A stretch of DNA of 64,000 bases from positions 186,001-250,000 of the forward strand of contig NZ_QPKV01000007.1 of the NCBI RefSeq assembly GCF_003339865.1, given 5' to 3'. Origin of the DNA: Pedobacter chinensis (GTDB taxonomy: Bacteria; Bacteroidota; Bacteroidia; Sphingobacteriales; Sphingobacteriaceae). Below, piece by piece: positions 35,119-45,163 of this stretch (position 1 is its first letter; the number at the start of each line of letters is the position of its first letter). The notes beneath the pieces are model-generated. The model searched no databases and had not been told where the DNA came from. It saw only the letters and a program-made list of their open reading frames with translations. Position numbers and translations under genes: made by a program.

Positions 35119-35533
35119 TCTCAACCCCTTTTACTATAGATGATGTAAACGCAATTATAAATTAATATCATTTATCATTTTACTCTTCATTAAGTTACTT
35201 ATTTTGGTAGTAGTAGCTTCTGGTTAAATGTTGAGAAAGTTGATACAGATGACACTAAAACAGAATTGAAACGGAAATAAGAAATTTTGTTTAAGAACAC
35301 ATTGAAAAAACAATATCAATACAAAAAATGGATTCTTTTACATTTGGGAGCTGTATCCTTATACCAATATTGTTGAGCCAGATTTGAGAATGCATTGAAT
35401 CACATCGGGGCTCTTTTTTCAATCTTGCTCAATTGTATTTAAAAGTATTTTATAATTTTGGAGCTCTTAGCACGATGTTTGCTCCTAGCGTTGTTGCAAC
35501 CCTATATTAAATCACTTGCAGAATCCCAAAATT
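35119..35533. other. Intergenic stretch without a gene
   Basis: These 415 bases are AT-rich and hold no supportable gene, repeat or RNA that I can recognise. TTG codons in frame with the next gene exist but precede its signal peptide. Confidence 0.5.
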
Positions 35534-36253
35534 ATGGCTAGAATTTTCTTCTTACTAATTGCTCTTTTTATTTTCTCTAAACATTTGAGTGCACAAGACT
35601 TATATCGTGTAACTGCCGATAAATTAAGAGTAAGAGAAACCAGCGACCCAAAGAGTAAGATTATTGGTTTTATTCCACAGAATGAAAATGTTGCAGTTCT
35701 TGATTCTACAAATGCAAAATACTTCAAAGTTAAGGTTACCAATGGCGAAGGATGGGTAAGTAAGGATTTCCTTGTTAAAATTGCTTCGGTCACAAAACCT
35801 GTTCAACAAAAGTCTGCTGTTTCGGTAGAGGTTCCAAAAATTTCAAAAGATTATTCAAATATTATCTTTTTTGCAGTAGTTGCTTTGGTAATGGGTACCA
35901 TTCTTTATTTCATTTTTAAATATTCTAATCAAAACAAGATTTTAATTGGCATTTCAGCCATCATCGTATTGATTGTGATTTATTTTTGCTTCATTACTTT
36001 TATTCAGAAAAAAACGGTTTCTGGAACTTTTGTAAGTGATAGTGAAACGCAATATCAAACTTTTGATTTTGGCACCAACGACTCAGTTATTGTAAAAGAC
36101 ACTTATACCGATTCTACTTTTACTGCCAAATATGTTATCGAAGGCGATATGATTAAACTGTATGATCAGCAAAATATGATCTTATTATTAATTAGGGATG
36201 AGAATACGCTGGTTGGAGAAGGATTTACCAGAGGTGTTTTTACAAAAAAATAA
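35534..36253 (+). CDS. SH3-domain membrane protein
   Basis: A 239-residue protein with a signal peptide (MARIFFLLIALFIFSKHLSAQ, cut about 20 residues in). A bacterial SH3 domain spans about 22-80 (YRVTADKLRVRE, NGEGWVSKDFL). Two membrane helices (about 110-130 and 137-158) follow, then a C-terminal beta-rich domain. ATG 35534 gives a proper signal peptide. The function is not known; SH3 domains often bind the cell wall. Confidence 0.82.
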   Translation: MARIFFLLIALFIFSKHLSAQDLYRVTADKLRVRETSDPKSKIIGFIPQNENVAVLDSTNAKYFKVKVTNGEGWVSKDFLVKIASVTKPVQQKSAVSVEVPKISKDYSNIIFFAVVALVMGTILYFIFKYSNQNKILIGISAIIVLIVIYFCFITFIQKKTVSGTFVSDSETQYQTFDFGTNDSVIVKDTYTDSTFTAKYVIEGDMIKLYDQQNMILLLIRDENTLVGEGFTRGVFTKK

Positions 36254-36282
36254 AGGCACATCTTAACCAGACACCAAACGTT

Positions 36283-36345
36283 CCTACGGAACGAAATAAC
36301 AATCATTTTTTTCTACCCATGATTCGTTCCTACGGAACGATTTAA
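36283..36345. repeat. Inverted partial copies of the REP-like unit
   Basis: Two CGTTCCTACGGAACG hairpins flank TTTTTTTCTACCCATGAT, which is the reverse complement of the ATCATGGGTAGAAAAA segment inside the forward units that follow. So the tandem block is preceded by an inverted fragment of the same element. Confidence 0.7.
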
Positions 36346-36355
36346 ATTTATTATT

Positions 36356-37450
36356 GGTTTCGTCCCATCGGGACGGATCATGGGTAGAAAAATAAACGTT
36401 CGTTTGTGTTTCGTTCCGTAAGAACGTTTGATGGGTTTAAACGGAATAACCGTTCATTAAACCCAAGCAAAAAAGATGCTGACCACGAAGTAGCTACAAG
36501 ACTGTTGAAAACATTAACCCTACTTGTAAAATGCATTTACTTGGTGGCTTTCCGCTTCGCTACAGGTCAGCATGATTACCGTGTTAAACAGGACGATCAT
36601 ATAAATGACCATTAGAAGTCGCTAATCTTAATAAGTTCTATACCCACCCTACAAAACAATTTATAAATCTCCTTATCGGTTTCGTCCCATCGGGACGGAT
36701 CATGGGTAGAAAAATAAACGTTCGTTTATGTTTCGTTCCGTAGGAACGTTTGATGGGTTTAAACGGAATAACCATTCATTAAACCCAAGCAAAAAAGATG
36801 CTGACCACGAAGTAGCTACAAGACTGTTGAAAACATTAACCCTACTTGTAAAATGCATTTACTTGGTGGCTTTCCGCTTCGCTACAGGTCAGCATAATGA
36901 CCGTGTTAAACAGGACGATCATATAAATGACCATTAGAAGTCGCTAATCTTAATAAGTTCTATACACATCCTACAAAACAATTTATAAATCTCCTTATCG
37001 GTTTCGTCCCATCGGGACGGATCATGGGCAGAAAAATAAACGTTCATTTGCGTTTCGTTCCGTAGGAACGTTTGATGGGTTTAAACAAATCATCTTCTAA
37101 ACCAACAAAAAAGATGCTGACCACGAAGTAGCTACAAGACTGTTGAAAACATTAACCCTACTTGTAAAATGCATTTACTTGGTGGCTTTCCGCTTCGCTA
37201 CAGGTCAGCATGATGACCGTGTTAAACAGGACGATCATATAAATGACCATTAGAAGTCGCTAATCTTAATAAGTTCTATACACACCCTACAAAACAATTT
37301 ATAAATCTCCTTATCGGTTTCGTCCCATCGGGACGGATCATGGGCAGAAAAATAAACGTTCGTTTGTGTTTCGTTCCGTAGGAACGTTTGATGGGTTTAA
37401 ACTTGTAAAATGCATTTACTTCGTAGCTTTCCGCTTCGCTACAGGTCAGC
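36356..37450. repeat. Three and a half tandem copies of a 322-bp REP-like unit
   Basis: The sequence GGTTTCGTCCCATCGGGACG starts units at 36356, 36678, 37000 and 37316 (spacings 322, 322, 316); the last is partial. Each unit contains hairpins CGTCCC-ATC-GGGACG and CGTTCC-GTA-GGAACG and is nearly identical. A 69-codon frame in units 1 and 2 is broken in unit 3, so it is not a gene. The whole 36254-37789 gap holds no coding gene. Confidence 0.9.
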
Positions 37451-37522
37451 ATGTCGATCGTGTTAAATAGTTTGGTGGGTTTTGTGCATAGACCCATTCA
37501 TTCTAAACCCGGGAGCAGCGGC

Positions 37523-37546
37523 AGCCCCCGATTTTTCATCGGGGCT
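37523..37546. repeat. Hairpin AGCCCCCGAT/ATCGGGGCT
   Basis: CCCCGAT (37526-37532) pairs with ATCGGGG (37538-37544) around TTTTC, extended by AGC/GCT with one bulged C. It resembles the rpsA terminator stem. There is no T tract, so it is probably another dispersed palindrome. Confidence 0.5.
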
Positions 37547-37744
37547 ATAGCGGATAACGGGACTGATCTATCCAAAGAAATACTGAACGCTCATTTTCAA
37601 ATCATTAGGAAAACCTACTCCAATGATTTTCGATTTAAGATTTAGATGTTGAAATAAATTTAGCATGATGAAGGATAAAATCTTAATAAGCTAAAAATCA
37701 GCAACATTTATTAAAAAAATCTTTTCTATAATTAAAAAAAGTTT

Positions 37745-37769
37745 TACCTTTGCAGTCCCTAAATAGGGA
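37745..37769 (+). promoter_or_regulatory. rpsA -7 box and leader inverted repeat
   Basis: TACCTTTG (37745-37752) is a consensus -7 box 38 bp before the ATG. TCCCTA (37756-37761) and TAGGGA (37764-37769) form a small palindrome at or just after the expected transcript start, so it could act as an operator or a 5' mRNA hairpin. Confidence 0.5.
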
Positions 37770-37789
37770 AAAAAGGAGACAATTAATTA

Positions 37790-39724
37790 ATGGCTAAAAA
37801 ACAAGTAGCAGAAAAAGAATTAGCAGCAAAAACAGCTGAACTTCAGGGAGAAGGCGGACGCCTGACTGAAAAAGAAACTATTGAATCAGAAGCTGATTCA
37901 GTTTCGATCGAATCGATCAAGTCATCATTAGCAACACCAACGGAAGATTTCGATTGGGATGCAGATGAAAAAGTTTTCGGTAATTACAATGATGCAGACC
38001 GTAAAAAGTTTGAAGATATGTATGCCGGAACATTTAACCAGATCACTAAAGGTGAGATTATCAGCGGTACTGTTGTTTCAATTAACAACAAAGATGTAGT
38101 ATTAAACGTAGGTTTCAAATCAGACGGTTTAGTTTCTACTTCAGAATTCCGTGATACACCAGATCTTAAAGTTGGCGATTCAGTTGACGTTTTCGTTGAA
38201 GCACCAGAAGATGCTAACGGTCAATTGATCCTTTCTCGCAAAAGAGCTAAAACCCAAAGATCATGGGAAGCTATTAACGAGGCTCTTGAAAATGATAGAA
38301 TCATCAACGGTTTCGTTAAGAGCCGTACTAAAGGTGGTTTAATTGTTGATATCATGGGCGTTGAAGCTTTCTTACCAGGATCTCAAATTGATATCAAACC
38401 TATCCGCGATTACGATGTATACGTGGGTAAAACAATGGAATTCAAAGTTGTTAAAATTAACCATGAGTTTAAAAACGTTGTAGTTTCTCATAAAGTGTTA
38501 ATTGAAGATGATTTAGAAAGCCAAAAAGTAGAGATCGTTTCTAAATTAGAAAAAGGTCAGGTATTGGAAGGTACTGTTAAAAATATTACTGATTTCGGTG
38601 TGTTCATCGATTTAGGTGGTGTTGATGGTTTACTTCACATTACTGATATTTCTTGGGGCCGCATAGAGCATCCAAAAGAAGTATTATCATTAGATGAAAA
38701 AATCAACGTAGTTGTTTTAGATTTCGATGATGAGAAAAAACGTATCGCTTTAGGTTTAAAACAATTAACTCCACACCCTTGGGAGAATTTAAGTGCTGAC
38801 ATCCAGGTTGGTTCTAAAGTAAAAGGAAAAATCGTAACTGTTGCAGATTATGGTGCTTTCTTAGAAATCATTCCAGGTGTTGAAGGTTTAATCCACGTTT
38901 CTGAAATGAGCTGGTCACAAAACTTAAGAAACCCACAAGAATTCTTAAAAGTTGGTGATGAGATCGAGGCTGAAGTTTTAACTTTAGATAGAGACGAGCG
39001 CAAAATGAGCTTAGGTATTAAACAATTATCTAACGACCCATGGCAAGAAGTTGCTGCTAAATTTCCGGTAGGAAGCAAGCATAAAGCAACGGTTAAAAAC
39101 ATGACTAATTTCGGTGTATTTGTTGAAATCGAAGAAGGTATTGATGGTTTAATCCACATTTCAGACTTATCATGGTCTAAAAAAATCAACCACCCTAATG
39201 AATTTACTAAAGTTGGTGATGTATTAGATGTAGTTGTTTTAGAACTTGATGTTGATAACCGCAAATTAAGCTTAGGTCACAAACAATTAGAAGAAAACCC
39301 TTGGGATACTTTTGAAACGATCTTCACTTTAGATTCAGTTCACCAAGGTACTGTTGTTAAAGTAACTGATAAAGGTGCTGTTATTGCTTTACCATACGGT
39401 GTAGAAGGTTTCGTACCAACTAAACACATGGTTAAAGAAGATGGTTCTACGCTTAAAGCTGAAGAAACCAATGATTTCAAAATCATTGAATTCAACAAAG
39501 AAGCTAAACGTATCGTAGTATCTCACGCCCGCATTTGGGAAGAGGTTAAAGCTGAAGCTGTTGCTGAAGAAAGAGCAACTAAGAAAAAAGAAGCTAAAGC
39601 TGCTGTAACTGCGGTTAAAAAAGTTAAAGATTCTGTAGAGAAATCTACTTTAGGAGACTTAGATGTATTGGCTCAATTGAAATCGCAATTAGAAGGCGAA
39701 GAAAGCAAAGCTAAAAAAGGCTAG
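37790..39724 (+). CDS. rpsA: 30S ribosomal protein S1
   Basis: A 644-residue S1 with six S1 RNA-binding domains (from about residue 80 to 600); several end in the IHVSDLSW-like pattern (LLHITDISWG, LIHVSEMSWS, LIHISDLSWS). The acidic N-terminal 60 residues and Lys/Ala-rich tail are usual for Bacteroidota S1. It brings mRNA to the 30S subunit and matters where Shine-Dalgarno pairing is weak. A strong terminator follows. It lies between two large tandem-repeat blocks. Confidence 0.97.
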   Translation: MAKKQVAEKELAAKTAELQGEGGRLTEKETIESEADSVSIESIKSSLATPTEDFDWDADEKVFGNYNDADRKKFEDMYAGTFNQITKGEIISGTVVSINNKDVVLNVGFKSDGLVSTSEFRDTPDLKVGDSVDVFVEAPEDANGQLILSRKRAKTQRSWEAINEALENDRIINGFVKSRTKGGLIVDIMGVEAFLPGSQIDIKPIRDYDVYVGKTMEFKVVKINHEFKNVVVSHKVLIEDDLESQKVEIVSKLEKGQVLEGTVKNITDFGVFIDLGGVDGLLHITDISWGRIEHPKEVLSLDEKINVVVLDFDDEKKRIALGLKQLTPHPWENLSADIQVGSKVKGKIVTVADYGAFLEIIPGVEGLIHVSEMSWSQNLRNPQEFLKVGDEIEAEVLTLDRDERKMSLGIKQLSNDPWQEVAAKFPVGSKHKATVKNMTNFGVFVEIEEGIDGLIHISDLSWSKKINHPNEFTKVGDVLDVVVLELDVDNRKLSLGHKQLEENPWDTFETIFTLDSVHQGTVVKVTDKGAVIALPYGVEGFVPTKHMVKEDGSTLKAEETNDFKIIEFNKEAKRIVVSHARIWEEVKAEAVAEERATKKKEAKAAVTAVKKVKDSVEKSTLGDLDVLAQLKSQLEGEESKAKKG

Positions 39725-39746
39725 TTCTTTTTAACTGATAAATTTT

Positions 39747-39779
39747 AAAGCTCCCGATTTTCATCGGGAGCTTTTTTTA
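39747..39779 (+). terminator. rpsA terminator
   Basis: AAAGCTCCCGAT (39747-39758) pairs with ATCGGGAGCTTT (39763-39774) with a 4-nt loop and a T run. It is a strong intrinsic terminator, possibly bidirectional. Confidence 0.9.
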
Positions 39780-39890
39780 TGGAACCTCTCCCTGTTAAAG
39801 TTAGAAGTTTTTGTCATTTCAGTGCATTCCTCTCCTCGAAGAGAGAGATTCAGAAAGTACGCTTAACCAAAAAAGTAATAATTACTTTAA

Positions 39891-40700
39891 GGACACTTAA
39901 GAACACTTCAGCTGATCTATATTTCCACATGGCAAAACTTCAACGCTGAACCGGTAAATACCATGTTTTAAGCCCCCAAATACCCGCAAATGACGGTATG
40001 TTCAGTTAAACCCTGATTTCAAACCACAGTTCTTTCACGTCCCTCTCTTCAAGGAGAGGGATTAGCAGCAATCAGCCTAAGCACCAACTTTCATAGGGAG
40101 AGGTTTTTACTACTTTTGAATAAATTAAAACCCTGCCTCCTTTTCATTGCCGACGTACCAAAGCAATAAACCACCTGAGACACTTAAGAACACCTCAGTC
40201 TACGTGATCCGTATTTCCACATAAGCTGAACCCGTAAGTGCCATTGTTTTAAGTTCTCACACACCCGCAAATGACGGCATGTCAAGTTAAACCCTGATTT
40301 CAAACCACAGTTCTTTCACTTCCCTCTCTTCAAGGAGAGGGATTAGCAGCAATTGGCCTAAGCACCAACTTTCATAGGGAGAGGTTTTTTTTACTACTTT
40401 TGAATAAATCCCCCTGCCTTTTCATTGTCTACGTACCAAAGAAATAAACCACCTGAAGACACTTAAGAGCACCTCAGTCTACGTGATCCGTATTTCCACA
40501 TAAGCTGAACCCGTAAGTGCCATTGTTTTAAGTCCCCAAATACCCGCAAATGACGGTATGTTCAGTTAAACCCTGATTTCAAACCACAGTTCTTTCACTT
40601 CCCTCTCTTCAAGGAGAGGGATTAGCAGCAATCAGCCTAAGCACCAACTTTCATAGGGAGAGGTTTTTTTTACTACTTTTGAATAAATCAAAACCCTGCC
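39891..40700. repeat. Three tandem copies of a 280-bp repeat ending at the GH20 start codon
   Basis: The hairpin CCCTCTCTTCAAGGAGAGGG begins at 40041, 40322 and 40601 (spacings 281 and 279). Each unit also has an ACACTTAAG segment, CCCGCAAATGACGG, CCAACTTTCATAGGGAGAGG and TACTACTTTTGAATAAAT. The last holds a -7-like TACTTTTG. The third copy ends a few bases before the GH20 ATG. Unit 1 is the most diverged. No gene lies in 39725-40704. Confidence 0.9.
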
Positions 40701-40704
40701 CTTC

Positions 40705-42378
40705 ATGAGAAATGTTATCTTTTTGTTTCTAACTTTCATAACCCTCAATCTATTTGCACAGGAAGTGAGTATCATTCCTCAGCCAGCATACTTAAAGGTG
40801 GAAAGCACCAAAAAACCATTTACAATTGATGCTAACACACAGATTGTAATTGAAAACGATTCCCTGAGAAACTCAGCCAGTTTTTTGAACGATTACCTTC
40901 AGAAGTATTTTGATTTAAAGCTCAACATAACAACCATTGCTCAACCTAAAAATTTTATTAGTCTAATTTTAAACACAAGAGTTAGTGAGTTTGATAACGC
41001 ATATACCCTGACAACTTTAGAGAATGGTATTTCAATTATCGGCACTTCCAGGCCAGGAATCTTTTACGGCATTCAAACATTAGTTCAACTATTTCCTTCA
41101 TCTAAAACAAGTTCCTTAGCAATACCTGCCGTTAATATCATCGATTACCCTCGTTTCAATTACCGCGGAATGCACCTGGATGTAAGCCGCCATTTTTTTG
41201 ATGTAGCCTTTATAAAGCAATACATTGACTATCTGGCACTTCATAAAATGAATTATTTCCATTGGCATTTAACCGATGATCATGGATGGAGAATAGAAAT
41301 CAAAAAATACCCGAAACTTACTGAAATAGGCTCCTGGCGTGATGGAAGCATTATTGGCCTTTTTCCTGGCCAAGGCAATGAAAATATCCGTTACCAGGTT
41401 TTACCTACAGAAATAAAGATCACTCCAAAAGATGCAGTGATTAAAACCGATGGCATTCGCTACGGCGGCTATTATACACAAGAACAAATTAAAGAAGTGG
41501 TTGATTATGCTGCCCAGCGCTACATCACCATCATTCCTGAAATTGAAATGCCAGCACACAGCATGGCAGCACTTGCAGCTTATCCCGAGTTTGGAACCGA
41601 ACCTAACAAAAAATACCAGGTGGCACAAAGTTGGGGAATATTCAATAAATTCAACAACGTACTTCAGCCTACTGATACTACTTTCAGATTCCTGGAAGAT
41701 GTTTTAACCGAAGTGATGGCTTTATTTCCATCAAAATATATTCATATTGGAGGCGATGAAGCCGCAAAAGTTTGGTGGAAACAATCTCCCGTTTCTCAGC
41801 AAATCATGAAAGCCAACGGAATTAAAACTGAAAGTGAACTGCAAAGTTATTTTATCAGAAGGATTGAGAAATTTGTAAACAGCAAAGGCAAAACCATCAT
41901 CGGCTGGAACGAAATTTTACAAGGAGGTTTGGCCCCAAATGCAGTTGTAATGAGTTGGCAGGGAGAAAAAGGAGGCATTGAAGCTGCAAAACAAAACCAT
42001 ATGGCCATTATGACTCCTGAAGATAAAGTTTATTTTAATCATGCTCAATTTGTTAAAGAAGACAGCTTGACTGCGGGCAAACCATCTACCCTTCTTGATG
42101 TATACAACTATGAACCAATTCCTGCAGAATTGAATGCTGAACAAGCAAAATATATTTGGGGTGGACAAGGTTGTTTATGGAGTGAATATATCACAAACCC
42201 CGCCAAGGTTGAATATATGCTATTTCCAAGATTAGATGCCTTGAGCGAAATTTTATGGAGTCAGAAAGAAAAACGCAACTATATCGATTTTCAAAACCGG
42301 TTGAAAGCACAATTTAAACGATATGATTTAATGGGAATCAGTTATTCAAAAAGATACCTCGAAAATTATAAAAATTAA
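40705..42378 (+). CDS. Beta-N-acetylhexosaminidase (GH20)
   Basis: A 557-residue exported glycosidase that removes terminal N-acetylglucosamine/galactosamine. Signal peptide (residues 1-18, NLFAQ), GH20b domain (about 20-145), then the GH20 barrel with HLTDDHGWRIEIKKYP and the catalytic Asp-Glu pair in HIGGDEAAKVWW (near residue 350). Acts in the periplasm or at the surface on chitin- or glycan-derived sugars. Its upstream region is a repeat block carrying a promoter-like box. Convergent with the AraC gene. Confidence 0.95.
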   Translation: MRNVIFLFLTFITLNLFAQEVSIIPQPAYLKVESTKKPFTIDANTQIVIENDSLRNSASFLNDYLQKYFDLKLNITTIAQPKNFISLILNTRVSEFDNAYTLTTLENGISIIGTSRPGIFYGIQTLVQLFPSSKTSSLAIPAVNIIDYPRFNYRGMHLDVSRHFFDVAFIKQYIDYLALHKMNYFHWHLTDDHGWRIEIKKYPKLTEIGSWRDGSIIGLFPGQGNENIRYQVLPTEIKITPKDAVIKTDGIRYGGYYTQEQIKEVVDYAAQRYITIIPEIEMPAHSMAALAAYPEFGTEPNKKYQVAQSWGIFNKFNNVLQPTDTTFRFLEDVLTEVMALFPSKYIHIGGDEAAKVWWKQSPVSQQIMKANGIKTESELQSYFIRRIEKFVNSKGKTIIGWNEILQGGLAPNAVVMSWQGEKGGIEAAKQNHMAIMTPEDKVYFNHAQFVKEDSLTAGKPSTLLDVYNYEPIPAELNAEQAKYIWGGQGCLWSEYITNPAKVEYMLFPRLDALSEILWSQKEKRNYIDFQNRLKAQFKRYDLMGISYSKRYLENYKN

Positions 42379-42382
42379 TTAA

Positions 42383-43309
42383 CTAGTGAATCAGATTTCT
42401 TAAAACCTGCATTTGATAAGCCCCAGGCGTTATGCCAACAATTTTCTTAAAAGTTCTGATGAAATAATTGGCATCACTAAAGCCCAGTTCATAGCTGATT
42501 GACGCAACTTTGACGCTTGGTTGCGAAAGCAGTATTTTAGCTTTGTTTATTTTTTCAGTTAAGATAAAATCATTAGGGCTGATCCCCAGTTCCCGTTTAA
42601 ACAACCGGTAAAAAGTAGCCTTGCTCATGCAGGCTTTATCACTCAAACTATTGATGTTAATTTTCTCATTTAAATTTGTTTTAATATAATTCAACACAAA
42701 AGCCAGAGGATTTTGATTAAGGTTATAAGCATCATCTGTAATTGTTTTTAGATTTTGCGTCTGCATAATTCTAACCAAAAGTTCTTTTAAAGTTAAATCT
42801 GCCAGTACATCCTTTTCTTTTGATCTTTCTGAACAAATTCTGATTACTTTATTGATCAGATAAGCAATTTCTTCATTATTGTAAAAATGGTATTCATCAT
42901 AATTAAGCAACCATTTTTCGTTACTTCCTTCTTTTGGAAAAAATTCATTCAAATAAGCAATTGTTTTTTTGATTTGTTCCTGATCAATCGCCAATGCAAT
43001 ACACTGTGTTGGGTTAACATTTGTAGCCTCGGGGAAATCAATTTTCATGGTAACAGAAGGAGGAACAATAACACTTTGGCCGGGAAAATAATCAAACCCT
43101 TTTTTATCGAAAAGATGCATTACTTTTTTGCCACGTAACATACTGGTAATGACAAAATCATTAAAAGTAAGTGGAACTTTATAAGATTCAGTATAGGTTT
43201 CAAAAACATTTAATTCACAACGCTCCAAAGTATACGAAGTTCTGTTTTCTACTAGCGTTTGCAGGTTTTTCGCTTTACTTAAACTCACCTGGTCCAATGT
43301 ATGTGTCAT
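42383..43309 (-). CDS. AraC-family transcriptional regulator
   Basis: A 308-residue regulator. The N-terminal half holds a cupin-like sensor (FDYFPGQSVIVPPSVTMKIDF). The C-terminal 100 residues are two helix-turn-helix motifs: KACMSKATFYRLFKRELGISPNDFI and ISYELGFSDANYFIRTFKKIVGITPGAYQ (both broken by loops). It is divergent from the aldehyde dehydrogenase gene, with 238 bp between, and probably activates it. The ligand is unknown. Confidence 0.9.
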   Translation of the reverse strand: MTHTLDQVSLSKAKNLQTLVENRTSYTLERCELNVFETYTESYKVPLTFNDFVITSMLRGKKVMHLFDKKGFDYFPGQSVIVPPSVTMKIDFPEATNVNPTQCIALAIDQEQIKKTIAYLNEFFPKEGSNEKWLLNYDEYHFYNNEEIAYLINKVIRICSERSKEKDVLADLTLKELLVRIMQTQNLKTITDDAYNLNQNPLAFVLNYIKTNLNEKININSLSDKACMSKATFYRLFKRELGISPNDFILTEKINKAKILLSQPSVKVASISYELGFSDANYFIRTFKKIVGITPGAYQMQVLRNLIH

Positions 43310-43547
43310 AACAATAAAGATTTTGGTTAGAGAGAATTACTGATAATCAAATATAAAAGTATTTCGATAAGGTTACATACGCTGAAACAATAATGCTACC
43401 ATTTGAGGCAATTATCCTATCTGTTCAAGCAACTTTGCCATTAGGTTTGTAGTAACCAAATCTTATTACTTAAAATCATGATGAGCAATTCCAAGATACC
43501 ATCTTAAAGCTCATGATGTTTTTAAACCTTAAAAATCAATAATAATT

Positions 43548-45053
43548 ATGGGAAATTTAATAGAAAAACCATCATTCAAACCACATTATGATAATTATAT
43601 CGGAGGAAAGTTTGTACCGCCCGTAAAAGGAAACTATTTCGATAATATATCACCAATTGATGGAAAAGTATTTACAAAGGCAGCACATTCCACTAAAGAA
43701 GATTTAGAACTCGCTGTAGATGCTGCACACGAAGCCTTCAAAACCTGGAGTAAAACTTCATCAACAGAAAGGAGCGTCATTTTAAACAAGATTGCACAAC
43801 GCATGGAAGATCATTTAGAGTATCTTGCAACTGTTGAAACCATTGATAACGGAAAAGCTGTCAGAGAAACCCTGGCTGCAGATTTACCCCTTGGAATTGA
43901 CCATTTCAGGTATTTTGCGGGCGTGATCAGGGCAGAGGAAGGTTCGCTTTCTGAACTGGATTCGAACACAGTGTCCTTGATCGTACACGAGCCAATTGGT
44001 GTTGTCGCACAAATTATTCCCTGGAATTTTCCACTATTAATGGGCATTTGGAAACTGGCTCCTGCCCTGGCAGCGGGTAACTGCGTGGTTTTAAAGCCCG
44101 CTGAAAGCACACCTGTTTCCATTATGATATTAATGGAATTAATCGGCGATTTATTGCCACCTGGGGTTGTAAACATAGTGAACGGTTTTGGTGCAGAACT
44201 TGGACGTGCATTAGTTACCAATCCTAAAATTTCGAAAGCCGCTTTTACAGGCTCTACACCTACCGGAAGATTGGTTATGCAGTATGCAACTGAAAATATT
44301 ATCCCGGTTACATTGGAATTAGGTGGAAAATCTCCAAATATTTTCTTTAGTTCTGTAATGAATGAAGACGATGCCTTTTTAGATAAAGCAGTAGAAGGTG
44401 CTGTAATGTTTGCATTGAACCAGGGAGAAATCTGCACTTGTCCTTCGCGGTTGTTAGTACAAGAAGACATCTATGATAAATTCATTGCCAAGGTTGTTGC
44501 AAGAACAGAAGCGATTAAGGTTGGAAGCCCTCTGGACAGGACAGTAATGATGGGTGCCCAGGCCTCGAAGATCCAATTTGAAAAAATAGCTCAGTACATT
44601 AAGTTAGGTAAAGAAGAAGGTGCAGAAGTTTTAACAGGTGGAGAAGTAAATGAATTGGCTGGCGAACTTGGAAGCGGTTATTACATTAAGCCTACCATTT
44701 TTAAAGGGCACAATAAAATGAGAATCTTTCAGGAAGAAATTTTCGGACCAGTACTCGCTGTTACTACATTTAAAACTGTTGAAGAAGCCATTGATATTGC
44801 AAACGACACACTTTATGGTTTAGGTGCCGGTGTTTGGACCAGAGATGCGCATGAGCTTTATCAAGTTCCAAGGGCAATCAAAGCCGGACGCGTTTGGGTA
44901 AACCAATACCATTCTTATCCTGCGGGCGCTCCGTTTGGTGGTTACAAACAATCGGGCATTGGCAGGGAGAATCATAAGATGATGTTGGGCCATTATCGTC
45001 AAACTAAAAACATGTTGATTTCTTATGATAAGAATAAACTAGGATTCTTTTAA
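43548..45053 (+). CDS. NAD-dependent aldehyde dehydrogenase (AldB/ExaC type)
   Basis: A 501-residue aldehyde dehydrogenase. The general base Glu near 257 is in TLELGGKSPN and the catalytic Cys296 in GEICTCPSR; a second Cys at 298 follows. IPWNFPLLMGIWKLAPALAAGN and FTGSTPTGR (cofactor binding) are clear. With a DUF779 gene just after it and a divergent AraC regulator, it fits acetaldehyde or small-aldehyde oxidation as in AldB/ExaC systems. Confidence 0.93.
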   Translation: MGNLIEKPSFKPHYDNYIGGKFVPPVKGNYFDNISPIDGKVFTKAAHSTKEDLELAVDAAHEAFKTWSKTSSTERSVILNKIAQRMEDHLEYLATVETIDNGKAVRETLAADLPLGIDHFRYFAGVIRAEEGSLSELDSNTVSLIVHEPIGVVAQIIPWNFPLLMGIWKLAPALAAGNCVVLKPAESTPVSIMILMELIGDLLPPGVVNIVNGFGAELGRALVTNPKISKAAFTGSTPTGRLVMQYATENIIPVTLELGGKSPNIFFSSVMNEDDAFLDKAVEGAVMFALNQGEICTCPSRLLVQEDIYDKFIAKVVARTEAIKVGSPLDRTVMMGAQASKIQFEKIAQYIKLGKEEGAEVLTGGEVNELAGELGSGYYIKPTIFKGHNKMRIFQEEIFGPVLAVTTFKTVEEAIDIANDTLYGLGAGVWTRDAHELYQVPRAIKAGRVWVNQYHSYPAGAPFGGYKQSGIGRENHKMMLGHYRQTKNMLISYDKNKLGFF

Positions 45054-45163
45054 AGAAAGTAATTGAAACAAAATAAGTTCGTCCTCGTTGATTGTTTTAA
45101 ATACCTCGGTTGAATCAATATTTCAGCTGAGGTTTATATACAAATAATTCTAAATCCTAACTT

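Noticed and set aside
36406..36937. 69-codon frames in the 322-bp units
   Set aside because: The frame is shared only because the units are copies; unit 3 breaks it and no start or coding bias is evident.
37451..37645. Possible small gene after the repeat block
   Set aside because: It is made of repeat and palindrome sequence without a recognisable product.
39790..39815. Another AGTCNNN array
   Set aside because: Only two weak AGTT-like units are present and the phase is lost.
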